DNA of 64,000 nt from an uncultured Bacteroides sp. (GCA_900544075.1 UQTJ01000013.1:1-64000); one strand, 5' to 3'; positions 31,896 through 41,592 are shown, counted from the first letter of the stretch. Numbers and translations are program-made. The notes: a model not told the origin generated them from the letters alone.

Positions 31896-33734
31896 TTACT
31901 GAGCTGAATTGTCTGCAAGAACTTTCATCTGGCACTGCTTGCAGTCAAACTCCAGACGGAAGCGTCTGCCATCGGAACTTACAAGATAATATGGCTCGCG
32001 GAACGGAGAACGTACCTTGTGATGTACCGGACACCAGCCCATACTGTAGCGGATGCAATGCTTGCAGAACATCAGAACGGCATCCTTAGGCTGTTCCTTC
32101 TCGAATGCCGGCATTACTTTCAGCACTCCGTGGTTCTTGTAAAATTCGGCAGCAGAGCTGTTCATCACATTGCCGAGATATGTCAAGGTGCTTACAGGGA
32201 ACTTGCTCTTCGTTTCCTTCATGCGGAACACTTCCCTGCGATAGTTTATCCTGCGCACTTCAAGCAGTTTCTCCACTGCATTACGTCTGAGTTCCGACAG
32301 CTCTGATGAAGGGATAAACCAGTTATCGGACAAATCTATCTTTATATCCTTTGCCTCAAACGGGGTGTTACCGAGCTTGCCCAACTGATTTCTCAGATTG
32401 TCAGTCTGCGGTGTGCGTGCCGGTTCTTTCGCACGTTGCAGTGTGAGAGATACACAGTTATCGTCCTCATCTGTAAGGCTTAATGTGAATCCGAAATTGT
32501 TTTCAGTAAGACAGATGTCGACTGCCATCTTTCTTTCTGCCGACTTTTTCTGCATCAGTTTCTCAAACTCCTGATCGAAGTTACGGTAGAGTCGTGTCTT
32601 GGGTTTCAGTCGTGGCATATCCTGCGGAAACAGCTTGTTGTTCTCCACACGGTTCACCCTGAATCCCTGAAGACGACCGTTATCGTCAATATAGCAAAGT
32701 CCGTCGCCGTTACTGAACGATTTCACTCCTGCTACGGTAAAGTAGTTTCCTCTGATTTCCTTAACCGTACCTACCTCCTCGCCTAACGACTTAGGGGTAC
32801 TGAATGAGAATATTCCCGGATTTCGTCCGCGGAGGAAATAATCGGTAAATCCGCGGCTGAAACTCTTGTCAAGTTGCGGAGTGAATGTAGTCTTCACCGT
32901 GCCTGACGATGCTCTGACGTACTCCTTACGGTATTTGAATATTGCATCAAGTTTCTGACGATAGTATGCAGTGACGTTTTTTACATACGATACATCCTTC
33001 AACCGGCCTTCTATCTTCAATGATGTGGCTCCGGCATCGAGCAATGCCTCAAGATTGTCGCTCTGGTTCATATCCTTGAGCGAGAGCAGATGCTTGTTCT
33101 GCTCTATTGTCTTTCCGTTGGAATCAATTAGGTCGAAAGCCAGACGGCAGAACTGGGCGCATTCGCCACGGTTGGCACTTCGTCCGTAGCAAGCCTGGCT
33201 GACGTAGCACTGTCCGCTGTAGCTAACGCACAAGGCACCGTGAATGAACACCTCGAGAAGTGTTTCCGGACAGGAATCGTGTATCTTCTTTATCTCATCG
33301 AGCGAAAGTTCGCGTGCAAGAACCACCTGACGGAAACCGATATCCGAAAGGAACTTCACCTTCTCCGGCGTGCGGTTGTCCATCTGTGTGCTGGCATGAA
33401 GGGCTATAGGCGGAAGGTTAAGGCGCGTGATACCCATGTCCTGTATAATCAGGGCATCGACACCGGCACGATAGAGTTCCCATATCATTTTCTCCGTTTC
33501 CGGCAGTTCCTCGTCGTGCAGAATGGTATTTACGGTGACGTAAATGCGTGCGTTATACAGATGTGCATGCTCCACCAAAGCCTTGATGTCTTCTATGGAA
33601 TTGCCTGCTGCGGCACGCGCACCGAAACGTGGCGCACCGATATAGACTGCATCGGCGCCATGATTGATAGCCTCTATACCGCATTCAAGGTTCTTGGCAG
33701 GAGCAAGAAGTTCTATAGGACGTTGTTTTATCAT
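31896..33734 (-). CDS. U32 family enzyme, RlhA/TrhP-like
   Basis: 612 residues. The U32 core (about 1-300) starts with IELLAPAKNLECGIEAINHGADAVYIG and contains the conserved cysteine cluster around CYVSQACYGRSANRGECAQFCR near residue 180. A middle region resembles DUF3656, and the C terminus adds another Cys-rich stretch (CKHCIRYSMGWCPVHH and CKQCQM). Despite the peptidase name, characterised relatives hydroxylate RNA (RlhA on 23S rRNA C2501, TrhP on tRNA wobble U) using an Fe-S cluster. The two Cys groups fit that view. Its start overlaps the metA stop by one base (TAATG). Confidence 0.85.
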   Translation of the reverse strand: MIKQRPIELLAPAKNLECGIEAINHGADAVYIGAPRFGARAAAGNSIEDIKALVEHAHLYNARIYVTVNTILHDEELPETEKMIWELYRAGVDALIIQDMGITRLNLPPIALHASTQMDNRTPEKVKFLSDIGFRQVVLARELSLDEIKKIHDSCPETLLEVFIHGALCVSYSGQCYVSQACYGRSANRGECAQFCRLAFDLIDSNGKTIEQNKHLLSLKDMNQSDNLEALLDAGATSLKIEGRLKDVSYVKNVTAYYRQKLDAIFKYRKEYVRASSGTVKTTFTPQLDKSFSRGFTDYFLRGRNPGIFSFSTPKSLGEEVGTVKEIRGNYFTVAGVKSFSNGDGLCYIDDNGRLQGFRVNRVENNKLFPQDMPRLKPKTRLYRNFDQEFEKLMQKKSAERKMAVDICLTENNFGFTLSLTDEDDNCVSLTLQRAKEPARTPQTDNLRNQLGKLGNTPFEAKDIKIDLSDNWFIPSSELSELRRNAVEKLLEVRRINYRREVFRMKETKSKFPVSTLTYLGNVMNSSAAEFYKNHGVLKVMPAFEKEQPKDAVLMFCKHCIRYSMGWCPVHHKVRSPFREPYYLVSSDGRRFRLEFDCKQCQMKVLADNSAQ

Positions 33735-34657
33735 TACTTAATCTGATTAATATCGTATGGAGTTTCCTGATATACATAGTAGTTGAGCCAGTTGGAGAAC
33801 AGCAGGTTTGCAGTGCTGCGCCATCTCACCACCGGTCCCTTGTCAGGGTCATTGTCGCGATAATAGTTCTTAGGCATATCGATAGGCAGACCTTTACCCA
33901 AGTCGCGGCGGTATTCTCCGTCGAGTGTAAGCGGCGAGTATTCCGAATGGCCTGTCACGTAGAATTCACGTCCGCCACGCGCCATCACTATATGTACTCC
34001 GGAATCTTCTGACTCTGAAATGATTGACAGCTCCGGACATTTCTCTATATCTTCACGGCGCACTTCTGTATGACGGCTGTGAGGTACGAAGAATTCATCG
34101 TCGAATCCGCGGAATATCGGCAACTGGCTGAATCCGTCGCAGATGTGATGCTCGAAGATACCGAACATTTTCTTGTCCAACGCATATTTAGGTACTCCAT
34201 AATGATGGTACAGTCCGGCCTGGGCGGCCCAGCAGATATAGAAAGTAGAGGTTACGTGGGTACGTGTCCAGTTGAATATTTCCTGAATCTCGTCCCAATA
34301 GTTGACATCCTCGAAATCGAGATGCTCAACCGGTGCTCCGGTAATAATCATACCGTCGAACTTCTCGTCGCGCATATCGTCGAAATCGCGGTAGAAAGCT
34401 TTCATGTGTTCTATCGGAGTATTCTTCGAGGTATGGCTCTTTATTTTCATGAAGTTCACTTCTATCTGCAGAGGGGAGTTCGACAGAAGACGTATAAGGT
34501 CTGTTTCTGTAGTTATCTTCAGGGGCATAAGATTGAGAATGACAATCTTAAGCGGACGGATGTCCTGCGATGTAGCCCTCGAACTGTCTATAACGAATAT
34601 GTTTTCTTCCTTCAGAATATCAATGGCAGGAAGTCTATCTGGTAAATTTAAAGGCAT
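33734..34657 (-). CDS. metA: Homoserine O-acyltransferase MetA, predicted acetyl-CoA-specific
   Basis: 307 residues; first committed step of methionine synthesis, acylating homoserine. The nucleophile is Cys142 in FYICWAAQAG. Residue 111 is Glu, in ITGAPVEHL. Published work on MetA proteins links Glu111 to acetyl-CoA and Gly111 to succinyl-CoA, so this is probably a homoserine O-acetyltransferase although the family is called succinyltransferase. GHSEYS near the C terminus carries the catalytic His. It is co-transcribed with the U32 gene through a TAATG overlap. Confidence 0.95.
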   Translation of the reverse strand: MPLNLPDRLPAIDILKEENIFVIDSSRATSQDIRPLKIVILNLMPLKITTETDLIRLLSNSPLQIEVNFMKIKSHTSKNTPIEHMKAFYRDFDDMRDEKFDGMIITGAPVEHLDFEDVNYWDEIQEIFNWTRTHVTSTFYICWAAQAGLYHHYGVPKYALDKKMFGIFEHHICDGFSQLPIFRGFDDEFFVPHSRHTEVRREDIEKCPELSIISESEDSGVHIVMARGGREFYVTGHSEYSPLTLDGEYRRDLGKGLPIDMPKNYYRDNDPDKGPVVRWRSTANLLFSNWLNYYVYQETPYDINQIK

Positions 34658-34749
34658 AAGTGTAAGTTTTTAAGTTTATCAGTCTTTAAGTTTGTGAGTT
34701 TTAAGTTCACAACAACTAACTTAAAACTAACAAACTAATAATTTGTTTA

Positions 34750-34795
34750 TAACAAAAAAGCATCCAGAACAGTGATAACCATTGTGGATGCTTTT
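34750..34795 (-). terminator. Terminator of glyS-FKBP
   Basis: Minus strand: an 11-bp stem (34785-34795 with 34756-34766) followed by six T. The bases 34658-34749 are AT-rich with repeated TTAAGTT and no gene. Confidence 0.75.
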
Positions 34796-34826
34796 CTATT
34801 CATTGTCGGTTATATTCCAAGTATAA

Positions 34827-35471
34827 TTATTGGTCTACATCCGGATGTATAACCTCATCTATGTATAGTTTAAATATCAATGTGGAATATCCCTTGATGG
34901 TACTACCGCTTCCAGTTTCTTTATATCCCATCTGATAAGGAATGTATAAGGTAGCTACGTCGTTCATATCGGGTTTCATATTCATCAATGCAGTGGTCCA
35001 TCCGACAATACCTTCACTTACACCGTATTTAGTGAAATTGTCATTGACTTTCTTATCAAAGGTTCCGTAATAGTTTCCGTCAAAACGGACATCATTTATA
35101 AGAAAGCCCTGATATGCCACGGAAACTGTATCTGAATAGTATATTCTATCCTCTTCAATAGCAGGATCAAGGATATCCGCTTCAGAAGCATATTTCACAT
35201 ACACATAGTCATATACCTTATATTGATAAGGCGACATTGAAGGATTATTAGATGTGCCAAAATCTATCTTATAATTTGCATATTTTCGCCAAATCTCATC
35301 AGAAGGTGGATTTGCCGCTACTTCTGCTATTGAATCCAGAAATTGCTCGTTCTTTTCTTTCCAGTTGGCATACGGATCGACGACCTCTGTATCTTTAGCA
35401 CAGGAGGAGAATCCGATAGTCAATGCAGAAAGTATGACAACGAGCCATGTTATTCTATTATTCATAAGCAT
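34827..35471 (-). CDS. FKBP-type peptidyl-prolyl isomerase lipoprotein
   Basis: 214 residues. The lipoprotein signal ends at IGFSSC (Cys near residue 24). An N-terminal helical spacer (about 30-110) precedes a C-terminal FKBP-like domain (about 110-210): VSVAYQGFLINDVRFDGNYYG, GIVGWTTALMNMKPDMND, LYIPYQMGYKETGSG, then STLIFKLYIDEV. Several aromatic active-site positions differ from model FKBPs, so isomerase activity is uncertain and a chaperone role is possible. It follows glyS by 3 bases. An alternative start is the ATG at 35465. Confidence 0.85.
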   Translation of the reverse strand: MLMNNRITWLVVILSALTIGFSSCAKDTEVVDPYANWKEKNEQFLDSIAEVAANPPSDEIWRKYANYKIDFGTSNNPSMSPYQYKVYDYVYVKYASEADILDPAIEEDRIYYSDTVSVAYQGFLINDVRFDGNYYGTFDKKVNDNFTKYGVSEGIVGWTTALMNMKPDMNDVATLYIPYQMGYKETGSGSTIKGYSTLIFKLYIDEVIHPDVDQ

Positions 35472-35474
35472 AAA

Positions 35475-37016
35475 TTATTGTATAGCTTTCAACAAGCTTG
35501 TGATACTTACTTTGTCAGCGATGATATTGTTAAGTTCAGAAATAGCAACACGTTCCTGCTGCATTGTATCACGGTTACGCAATGTCACGCAGTTGTCTTC
35601 CAATGTCTGATGGTCGATTGTGATACAGTATGGAGTACCGATTGCATCCTGACGACGGTAACGCTTACCGATACTGTCTTTTTCGTCATACTGGCAGTTG
35701 AAGTGGAACTTAAGGTCGTTCATTATCTCGCGTGCTTTTTCAGGCAGACCGTCTTTCTTAACCAAAGGCATGATGGCAAGTTTCACAGGAGCCAAAGCTG
35801 CAGGCAATTTCAGAACTACACGAGTTTCGCCGTTTTCAAGTTTTTCTTCGCAGTATGATGCACTCATGATGCTGAGGAACATACGGTCTACACCGATTGA
35901 TGTTTCGATAACGTACGGAGTGTAGCTTTCGTTGATTTCAGGGTCGAAGTACTTGATGCTCTTGCCTGAATATTTTTCGTGCTGGCTCAAGTCGAAGTTT
36001 GTACGGCTGTGGATACCTTCAACTTCCTTGAAACCAAAAGGCATCAGGAATTCGATGTCTGTAGCAGCATTTGCATAGTGAGCCAGTTTTTCATGGTCAT
36101 GATAACGATAGTGATCATCACCGAATCCAAGAGCCTTATGCCATTTCAGACGAGTTTCTTTCCATTTCTTGAACCATTCAAGTTCTGTTCCCGGTTTTAC
36201 GAAGAACTGCATTTCCATCTGTTCGAACTCACGCATACGGAAGATGAACTGACGTGCAACGATTTCGTTACGGAAAGCCTTACCTATCTGTGCGATTCCG
36301 AAAGGAACCTTCATACGGCCGGTCTTCTGTACGTTAAGATAGTTTACGAAAATACCCTGAGCTGTTTCAGGACGAAGATATACTTTCATTGCTCCATCTG
36401 CAGTAGAACCCATCTCTGTAGTAAACATAAGGTTGAACTGACGAACTTCTGTCCAGTTCTTAGTACCTGAGATAGGACATACGATTTCTTCATCAAGGAT
36501 AATCTGACGCAATTCGTTCAAATCGTTTGCATTCATAGCCTTTGCATAACGGTCATGCAAAGCGTCAAGTTTAGCCTGGTGCTCAAGAACACGTGCGTTT
36601 GTGCTACGGAACTGAGCTTCATCGAAAGCATCACCGAATTTCTTTGCTGCCTTAGCAACTTCCTTATTTATCTTATCCTCGTATTTTGCAATCTGTTCTT
36701 CAATCAGAACGTCAGCACGGTAACGTTTCTTTGAGTCGCGGTTGTCAATCAATGGGTCATTGAAAGCATCAACGTGACCTGAAGCCTTCCAGATAGTAGG
36801 GTGCATGAAGATTGCAGAGTCAATACCTACAATGTTTTCGTGCAAAAGCACCATACTCTGCCACCAATACTGCTTGATGTTGTTTTTCAGTTCAACACCC
36901 ATCTGGCCATAATCATATACGGCTCCTAATCCATCATATATATCACTTGAAGGGAATACAAAACCATATTCTTTGCAGTGAGAAACCAATTTCTTGAAAA
37001 CGTCTTCCTGTGCCAT
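35475..37016 (-). CDS. glyS: Glycine--tRNA ligase, single-chain type
   Basis: 513 residues, alpha2 (eukaryote-like) class II synthetase that charges tRNA-Gly. Motif 2 region with FRNEIVARQFIFRMREFEQMEMQFF near residue 250, TNFDLSQHEKYSGK near 345 and motif 3 YVIETSIGVDRM near 372, then the anticodon-binding domain with AIMPLVKKDGLP. It lacks a separate beta chain. It heads a two-gene operon with the FKBP lipoprotein. A TATCTTTG box (37074-37067, minus strand) lies about 50 bases upstream. Confidence 0.96.
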   Translation of the reverse strand: MAQEDVFKKLVSHCKEYGFVFPSSDIYDGLGAVYDYGQMGVELKNNIKQYWWQSMVLLHENIVGIDSAIFMHPTIWKASGHVDAFNDPLIDNRDSKKRYRADVLIEEQIAKYEDKINKEVAKAAKKFGDAFDEAQFRSTNARVLEHQAKLDALHDRYAKAMNANDLNELRQIILDEEIVCPISGTKNWTEVRQFNLMFTTEMGSTADGAMKVYLRPETAQGIFVNYLNVQKTGRMKVPFGIAQIGKAFRNEIVARQFIFRMREFEQMEMQFFVKPGTELEWFKKWKETRLKWHKALGFGDDHYRYHDHEKLAHYANAATDIEFLMPFGFKEVEGIHSRTNFDLSQHEKYSGKSIKYFDPEINESYTPYVIETSIGVDRMFLSIMSASYCEEKLENGETRVVLKLPAALAPVKLAIMPLVKKDGLPEKAREIMNDLKFHFNCQYDEKDSIGKRYRRQDAIGTPYCITIDHQTLEDNCVTLRNRDTMQQERVAISELNNIIADKVSITSLLKAIQ

Positions 37017-37066
37017 TTTTCTAACTTATTTTATATTTTTCTAATTGATTTATTTACTATTGGGTA

Positions 37067-37074
37067 CAAAGATA
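37067..37074 (-). promoter_or_regulatory. -7 box upstream of glyS
   Basis: TATCTTTG on the minus strand, an exact TAnnTTTG. No good -33 element at the expected spacing. Confidence 0.4.
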
Positions 37075-37171
37075 CGCAAATATGAAGAATAATGAACTAA
37101 TAGTATATTAATTTATCTTACGAAGGCCGACGAAAGAGCTCATTTATAGGACAAAAAAGGGAAAAAACTTA

Positions 37172-37179
37172 TATTTTTG
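37172..37179 (+). promoter_or_regulatory. -7 box upstream of the MATE gene
   Basis: TATTTTTG, an exact TAnnTTTG, 56 bases before the ATG. The -33 region is not recognisable. Confidence 0.4.
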
Positions 37180-37235
37180 TATGATTTTTATCGTAAGCGG
37201 ACATTGTTCCGGTTTTTCACTCAAAACTGTAATAT

Positions 37236-38588
37236 ATGAAAAGAACTGCACAAGACAAACATAAAATGATGACTACAGCACCTATTCCGAGACTTATCAC
37301 TTCGTTGGCTGTACCTACTATAATAAGCATGCTGGTCACTTCGTTTTATGTAATGGCTGATACCTATTTCGTAGGGCAAATCAACACTCAGTCAACTGCA
37401 GCCGTTGGAATCTCTTTCTCAATAATGGCAATCATTCAGGCATTCGGCTTTTTCTTCGGACATGGTTCCGGAAACTTCATCTCAAGAAAACTTGGTGCAA
37501 AGGATTATGAGAGTGCCGAAAAGATGGCATCGACAGGATTCTTTTACGCCTTCAGTTTCGGACTTGTTATTGCCATATTGGGGAACCTGTTTTTAACGGA
37601 TATATGCTTGCTGCTTGGCTCGACAGAAACGATACTGCCTTATGCAGAGAACTATCTTGGAATAATTCTCTTCGGGGCACCTTTCATGGCTTCTTCCCTG
37701 GTCCTTAATAATCAGATGCGTTTTCAGGGGAATGCCATTTATGCAATGATAGGAATTATTATTGGTGCTGTGATTAATATTGGACTTGACCCTCTACTGA
37801 TATTTACATTTGATATGGGAGTATCCGGTGCAGCGCTTTCAACAGTAATAAGCCAGATAAGCAGCTTCATAGTGCTGCTATATATGGACAGTAAAGGGAC
37901 TAACATAAAAATAAAATTCAGGAACTTCACTCCTGAGTTCTCTTATATAAAGGAAATTACATATGGCGGCATTCCTTCACTGAGCAGACAGGGATTGGTA
38001 AGCCTTTCTACAATTATGCTGAATGTGGCTGCCGGAAGATACGGTGATGCTGCTATAGCCGGTATGTCTATAGTCACACGTATCTGTATGTTTATAAACT
38101 CGTTTGTGATAGGTTTCGGTCAAGGTTTTCAGCCGGTATGCGGATTTAATTATGGTGCAGGACTCTACAAGAGGGTACGCGAAGGATTCTACTTTTGCGT
38201 AAAAACCGGAGTAGTATTCCTAACCATTTGTGCAATTATCGGATTTATTTTTGCTCCGGAAATTGTTTCCTGGTTTAGAAAAGATGACCCGGAAGTTATA
38301 ATGATTGGAGCAAATGCTCTCCGTTGGCAATTGATAACACTTCCATTAGGCACGTGGGTAATATTGTGTAATATGCTCTTACAGACTATCAGAGTACCGG
38401 GAAGAGCTCTAATCCTGTCATCTGCCAGACAGGGTCTGTTCTTTATTCCTTTGATTATCATTCTCCCGTATTTTCTGCAATTAACGGGCGTTGAGATGTG
38501 TCAGGCTATCTCAGACTTCTGCTCGTTCATTCTTGCATTTCCACTTACGATACCGGTTCTTAAAAGACTACAAACCGATAGGGCATAA
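37236..38588 (+). CDS. MATE family efflux transporter
   Basis: Inner-membrane multidrug or toxin exporter, 450 residues with about 12 helices in two six-helix halves. The first half begins with PRLITSLAVPTIISMLVTSFYVMADTYFVG, typical of the family, and contains FFGHGSGNFISRKLGAKD. The second half starts near residue 240 (GGIPSLSRQGLVS) and contains FGQGFQPVCGFNYGAG. Driven by Na+ or H+ gradients in relatives; substrate unknown. It converges on rplQ across a terminator. Confidence 0.94.
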   Translation: MKRTAQDKHKMMTTAPIPRLITSLAVPTIISMLVTSFYVMADTYFVGQINTQSTAAVGISFSIMAIIQAFGFFFGHGSGNFISRKLGAKDYESAEKMASTGFFYAFSFGLVIAILGNLFLTDICLLLGSTETILPYAENYLGIILFGAPFMASSLVLNNQMRFQGNAIYAMIGIIIGAVINIGLDPLLIFTFDMGVSGAALSTVISQISSFIVLLYMDSKGTNIKIKFRNFTPEFSYIKEITYGGIPSLSRQGLVSLSTIMLNVAAGRYGDAAIAGMSIVTRICMFINSFVIGFGQGFQPVCGFNYGAGLYKRVREGFYFCVKTGVVFLTICAIIGFIFAPEIVSWFRKDDPEVIMIGANALRWQLITLPLGTWVILCNMLLQTIRVPGRALILSSARQGLFFIPLIIILPYFLQLTGVEMCQAISDFCSFILAFPLTIPVLKRLQTDRA

Positions 38589-38614
38589 AAAAGGCTGCCC
38601 GATTGGACAGCCTT
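38585..38614. terminator. Terminator between MATE gene and rplQ
   Basis: Stem AAGGCTG/CAGCCTT (38591-38597 with 38608-38614) with six A on the left. The T run is on the minus strand, so it chiefly ends the ribosomal cluster. Confidence 0.75.
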
Positions 38615-38638
38615 GTATTTATTATAGCATCTACAGAA

Positions 38639-39121
38639 TTATTCAGCTTTAGGGGCTTCCTCTGTTGTTGCTTCAACTGCTTCAGCTGCAGGAGCTTCAG
38701 TAGTAGTTTTCTTTGAACGACGAGTACGAGTTGCTTTCTTAGCAGCAGTCTTAGCCATGTTCTCATTGTAGTCAACCAATTCGATGAAACACATTTCAGC
38801 GTTGTCACCCAAACGGTGTCCTGTCTTGATTATACGAGTATAACCTCCTGGACGATCTGCAACCTTAACAGAGATTTCCTTGAAAAGTTCTGTTACAGCA
38901 AACTTATCCTGCAAGTTACTAAATACTACACGACGTGAGTTTGTTGTATCTTCCTTTGATTTAGTAATCAGAGGTTCAACGAACTTCTTCAAAGCTTTAG
39001 CCTTCGCAACAGTCGTAGTGATTCTTTTGTGCTTGATCAAAGAACATGCCATGTTTGACAACATTGCGTTTCTGTGAGAAGCAGTACGACCTAAATGGTT
39101 AAATTTTTTATTATGTCTCAT
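38639..39121 (-). CDS. rplQ: 50S ribosomal protein L17
   Basis: 160 residues. The first 120 match L17 (MRHNKKFNHLGRTASHRNAMLSNM, ending with YNENMAKTA). The last 40 are a low-complexity Ala/Glu/Thr-rich tail preceded by a basic KKATRTRRSKKTT stretch, an extension common in Bacteroidetes L17. Last gene of the ribosomal cluster, 3 bases after rpoA. Confidence 0.97.
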   Translation of the reverse strand: MRHNKKFNHLGRTASHRNAMLSNMACSLIKHKRITTTVAKAKALKKFVEPLITKSKEDTTNSRRVVFSNLQDKFAVTELFKEISVKVADRPGGYTRIIKTGHRLGDNAEMCFIELVDYNENMAKTAAKKATRTRRSKKTTTEAPAAEAVEATTEEAPKAE

Positions 39122-39124
39122 TTT

Positions 39125-40117
39125 TTATTCTTTATCTAATTTATATTTAGAAATATCTGTTCCAAACGTAAGATTCAGACTCTCGAGCAAATCATCAAGC
39201 TCAGTGAGCGATTTCTTACCAAAGTTTCTGAATTTGAGAAGATCAGTCTTATTGAACTGTACCAAATCGCCAAGAGTTTCAACATCAGCAGCTTTAAGAC
39301 AGTTGAGAGCACGAACTGAAAGATCCATATCAACCAACTTAGTCTTAAGGAGTTGTCTCATGTGCAATACTTCTTCATCAAATTCTTCATTGCTGTCAGC
39401 ATCAGAAGCTTCCAATGTAATCTTTTCATCTGAGAATAACATGAAATGATGTATCAGAATCTTAGCTGCTTCCTTCAATGCTTCCTTTGGGTGAATGGAA
39501 CCATCGGTACTAATTTCAAGCACGAGCTTTTCGAAGTCTGTTTTCTGTTCAACTCGATAGTTTTCAACTGCGTACTTAACATTACGTATCGGTGTATAAA
39601 TAGAATCGATAGGAATCACATTAACATCAGTGCAATATACGCGATTTTCATCAGCAGGTACATATCCACGTCCTTTGTTGATTGTGATGTCTATCTGCAT
39701 AGTTGCTTTTGAGTCTAAATGGCAAATAACCAATTCAGGATTTAACACTTCAAATCCGGTCAAATGCTTACCGATGTCACCTGCTTTGAACTCAGTAGAA
39801 TTCTCTACAGTTATGCTGACACTTTCATTTTCGTATTCGTCAACTATTTGCTTGAATCTTACTTGCTTCAGATTCAAGATAATGTTAGTAACATCTTCTT
39901 TTACGCCAGGAACAGTAGCAAATTCATGTTCTACTCCTTCAATACGGATTGTATTGATTGCATAACCTTCCAAAGAAGAAAGAAGAATACGGCGTAAAGC
40001 ATTACCTACGGTAATACCGAAACCGGGTTCAAGCGGACGGAATTCAAACTTTCCGAATTTAGAATCCGCTTCTAACATTAATACTTTATCTGGTTTTTGA
40101 AATGCTAATATCGCCAT
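39125..40117 (-). CDS. rpoA: DNA-directed RNA polymerase subunit alpha
   Basis: 330 residues. N-terminal dimerisation domain with FGITVGNALRRILLSSLEGYA near residue 35, linker about 235-250, and the C-terminal domain (LDMSVRALNCLKAA-like helix-hairpin with FRNFGKKSLTELDDLLE). Provides assembly and regulator contacts for RNA polymerase. Sits between rpsD and rplQ, the usual alpha-operon order. Confidence 0.98.
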   Translation of the reverse strand: MAILAFQKPDKVLMLEADSKFGKFEFRPLEPGFGITVGNALRRILLSSLEGYAINTIRIEGVEHEFATVPGVKEDVTNIILNLKQVRFKQIVDEYENESVSITVENSTEFKAGDIGKHLTGFEVLNPELVICHLDSKATMQIDITINKGRGYVPADENRVYCTDVNVIPIDSIYTPIRNVKYAVENYRVEQKTDFEKLVLEISTDGSIHPKEALKEAAKILIHHFMLFSDEKITLEASDADSNEEFDEEVLHMRQLLKTKLVDMDLSVRALNCLKAADVETLGDLVQFNKTDLLKFRNFGKKSLTELDDLLESLNLTFGTDISKYKLDKE

Positions 40118-40128
40118 GAAATCAATTA

Positions 40129-40734
40129 TTATTTAGAGTACAATTCAACGATTAAGTGTTCTTTTATGTTTTCAGGAATGTCAGCTCTCTGTGGAACATG
40201 CAACATCTTACCTGTCTTAGAGTTCTGATCCCATTCAATCCAAGGATATTTGCTGTGGTTGAATCCAGCCAAAGAGTTAGTAATAACTTCCAAAGACTTA
40301 GATTTTTCACGAACAGCAACCAACTGTCCTGGTTTTACTGAATATGAAGGGATGTTAACTACTTTACCATCTACTGTGATGTGCTTGTGACCAACAAGCT
40401 GACGAGCAGCAGCACGTGTAGGAGCGATACCCATACGGAACACTACATTATCAAGACGACATTCAAGAGCCTGTAACAAAAGTTCACCTGTAATACCATT
40501 CTGACTTGCAGCTTTTTCAAACATGTTACGGAACTGTTTTTCAAGTACACCGTAAGTATATTTAGCTTTCTGCTTTTCTGCTAACATGACACCGTATTCA
40601 GAAGTCTTTCTACGGCGAGTATTTCCGTGCTGTCCTGGAGGATAATTTCTTTTTGCTAATACTTTATCTGCTCCGAAGATAGCTTCACCGAATTTACGTG
40701 CAATTCTACTTTTAGGTCCAGTATATCTAGCCAT
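40129..40734 (-). CDS. rpsD: 30S ribosomal protein S4
   Basis: 201 residues. Starts MARYTGPKSRIARKFGE and has the S4 RNA-binding domain with LECRLDNVVFRMGIAPTRAAARQLVGHKHI near residue 92. No zinc-type Cys cluster at the N terminus (C- form). Nucleates 30S body assembly and in other bacteria represses the alpha operon. Eleven bases before rpoA. Confidence 0.98.
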   Translation of the reverse strand: MARYTGPKSRIARKFGEAIFGADKVLAKRNYPPGQHGNTRRRKTSEYGVMLAEKQKAKYTYGVLEKQFRNMFEKAASQNGITGELLLQALECRLDNVVFRMGIAPTRAAARQLVGHKHITVDGKVVNIPSYSVKPGQLVAVREKSKSLEVITNSLAGFNHSKYPWIEWDQNSKTGKMLHVPQRADIPENIKEHLIVELYSK

Positions 40735-40777
40735 TTCTATTTCAAATTTTAATTGTTATTAATACAGGTGTCTGAAA

Positions 40778-41167
40778 TTATACTCTTCTTCTCTTTGGAG
40801 GACGACAACCGTTATGTGGCAATGGAGTTACGTCGATGATTTCTGTAACTTCGATACCAGCACCGTGTACAGTTCTGATTGCAGACTCACGTCCGTTACC
40901 TGGACCTTTAACGTATGCCTTAACTTTTCTCAATCCAAGGTCAAATGCTACTTTAGCACAATCCTGTGCAGCCATCTGCGCTGCGTACGGAGTGTTCTTC
41001 TTTGAACCTCTAAATCCCATCTTACCTGCAGAAGACCATGAAATAATCTGACCTTCACTATTTGCTAAAGAAACAATGATGTTATTGAAAGATGAATGAA
41101 CATGCAACTGTCCATTAGCATCTACCTTCACATTTCTTTTTTTAGCTGCGACTGTTTTTTTTGCCAT
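40778..41167 (-). CDS. rpsK: 30S ribosomal protein S11
   Basis: 129 residues with the Lys-rich N terminus and HSSFNNIIVSLANSEGQIISWSSAGKMGF, ending GCRPPKRRRV. Part of the 30S platform with S6/S18. A 43-base gap precedes rpsD, and it follows rpsM by 11 bases. Confidence 0.98.
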   Translation of the reverse strand: MAKKTVAAKKRNVKVDANGQLHVHSSFNNIIVSLANSEGQIISWSSAGKMGFRGSKKNTPYAAQMAAQDCAKVAFDLGLRKVKAYVKGPGNGRESAIRTVHGAGIEVTEIIDVTPLPHNGCRPPKRRRV

Positions 41168-41178
41168 ATCAACAATTA

Positions 41179-41559
41179 TTATTTAGTAGCTTTTTTCTTA
41201 TTTGCAACTGTTTTCTTTCTTCCCTTACGTGTACGAGCATTATTCTTTGTGCTCTGTCCTCTTACAGGAAGACCCAAACGGTGACGTACACCACGATAGC
41301 AACCAATATCCATTAATCGCTTAATGTTTAATTGGATTTCTGAACGAAGATCACCTTCTACTTTGTACTCAGCACCGATTATTTCACGAATTTTAGCAGC
41401 CTGGTCATCTGTCCAATCTTTAACTTTAAGATCACGATCTACACCAGCTTTATCCAAAATTTTTGCTGAACTGCTGCGTCCGATACCATATACGTATGTC
41501 AACGCAATCTCACCTCTCTTATTCTGAGGCAAATCTACACCAACTATTCTTATAGCCAT
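41179..41559 (-). CDS. rpsM: 30S ribosomal protein S13
   Basis: 126 residues. Starts MAIRIVGVDLPQNKRGEIALTY and ends in a basic GRKKTVANKKKATK tail that reaches the P site. Contains RGVRHRLGLPVRGQ, the conserved signature. Follows rpmJ, as usual. Confidence 0.98.
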   Translation of the reverse strand: MAIRIVGVDLPQNKRGEIALTYVYGIGRSSSAKILDKAGVDRDLKVKDWTDDQAAKIREIIGAEYKVEGDLRSEIQLNIKRLMDIGCYRGVRHRLGLPVRGQSTKNNARTRKGRKKTVANKKKATK

Positions 41560-41592
41560 AAACTAAATTATTTTTTTTGCAAAAATAATAAA

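Noticed and set aside
34658..34745. Repeated TTAAGTT motifs as a phased array
   Set aside because: Spacing is irregular (8 and 15 bases), unlike the strict 11-base arrays; probably low-complexity AT sequence.
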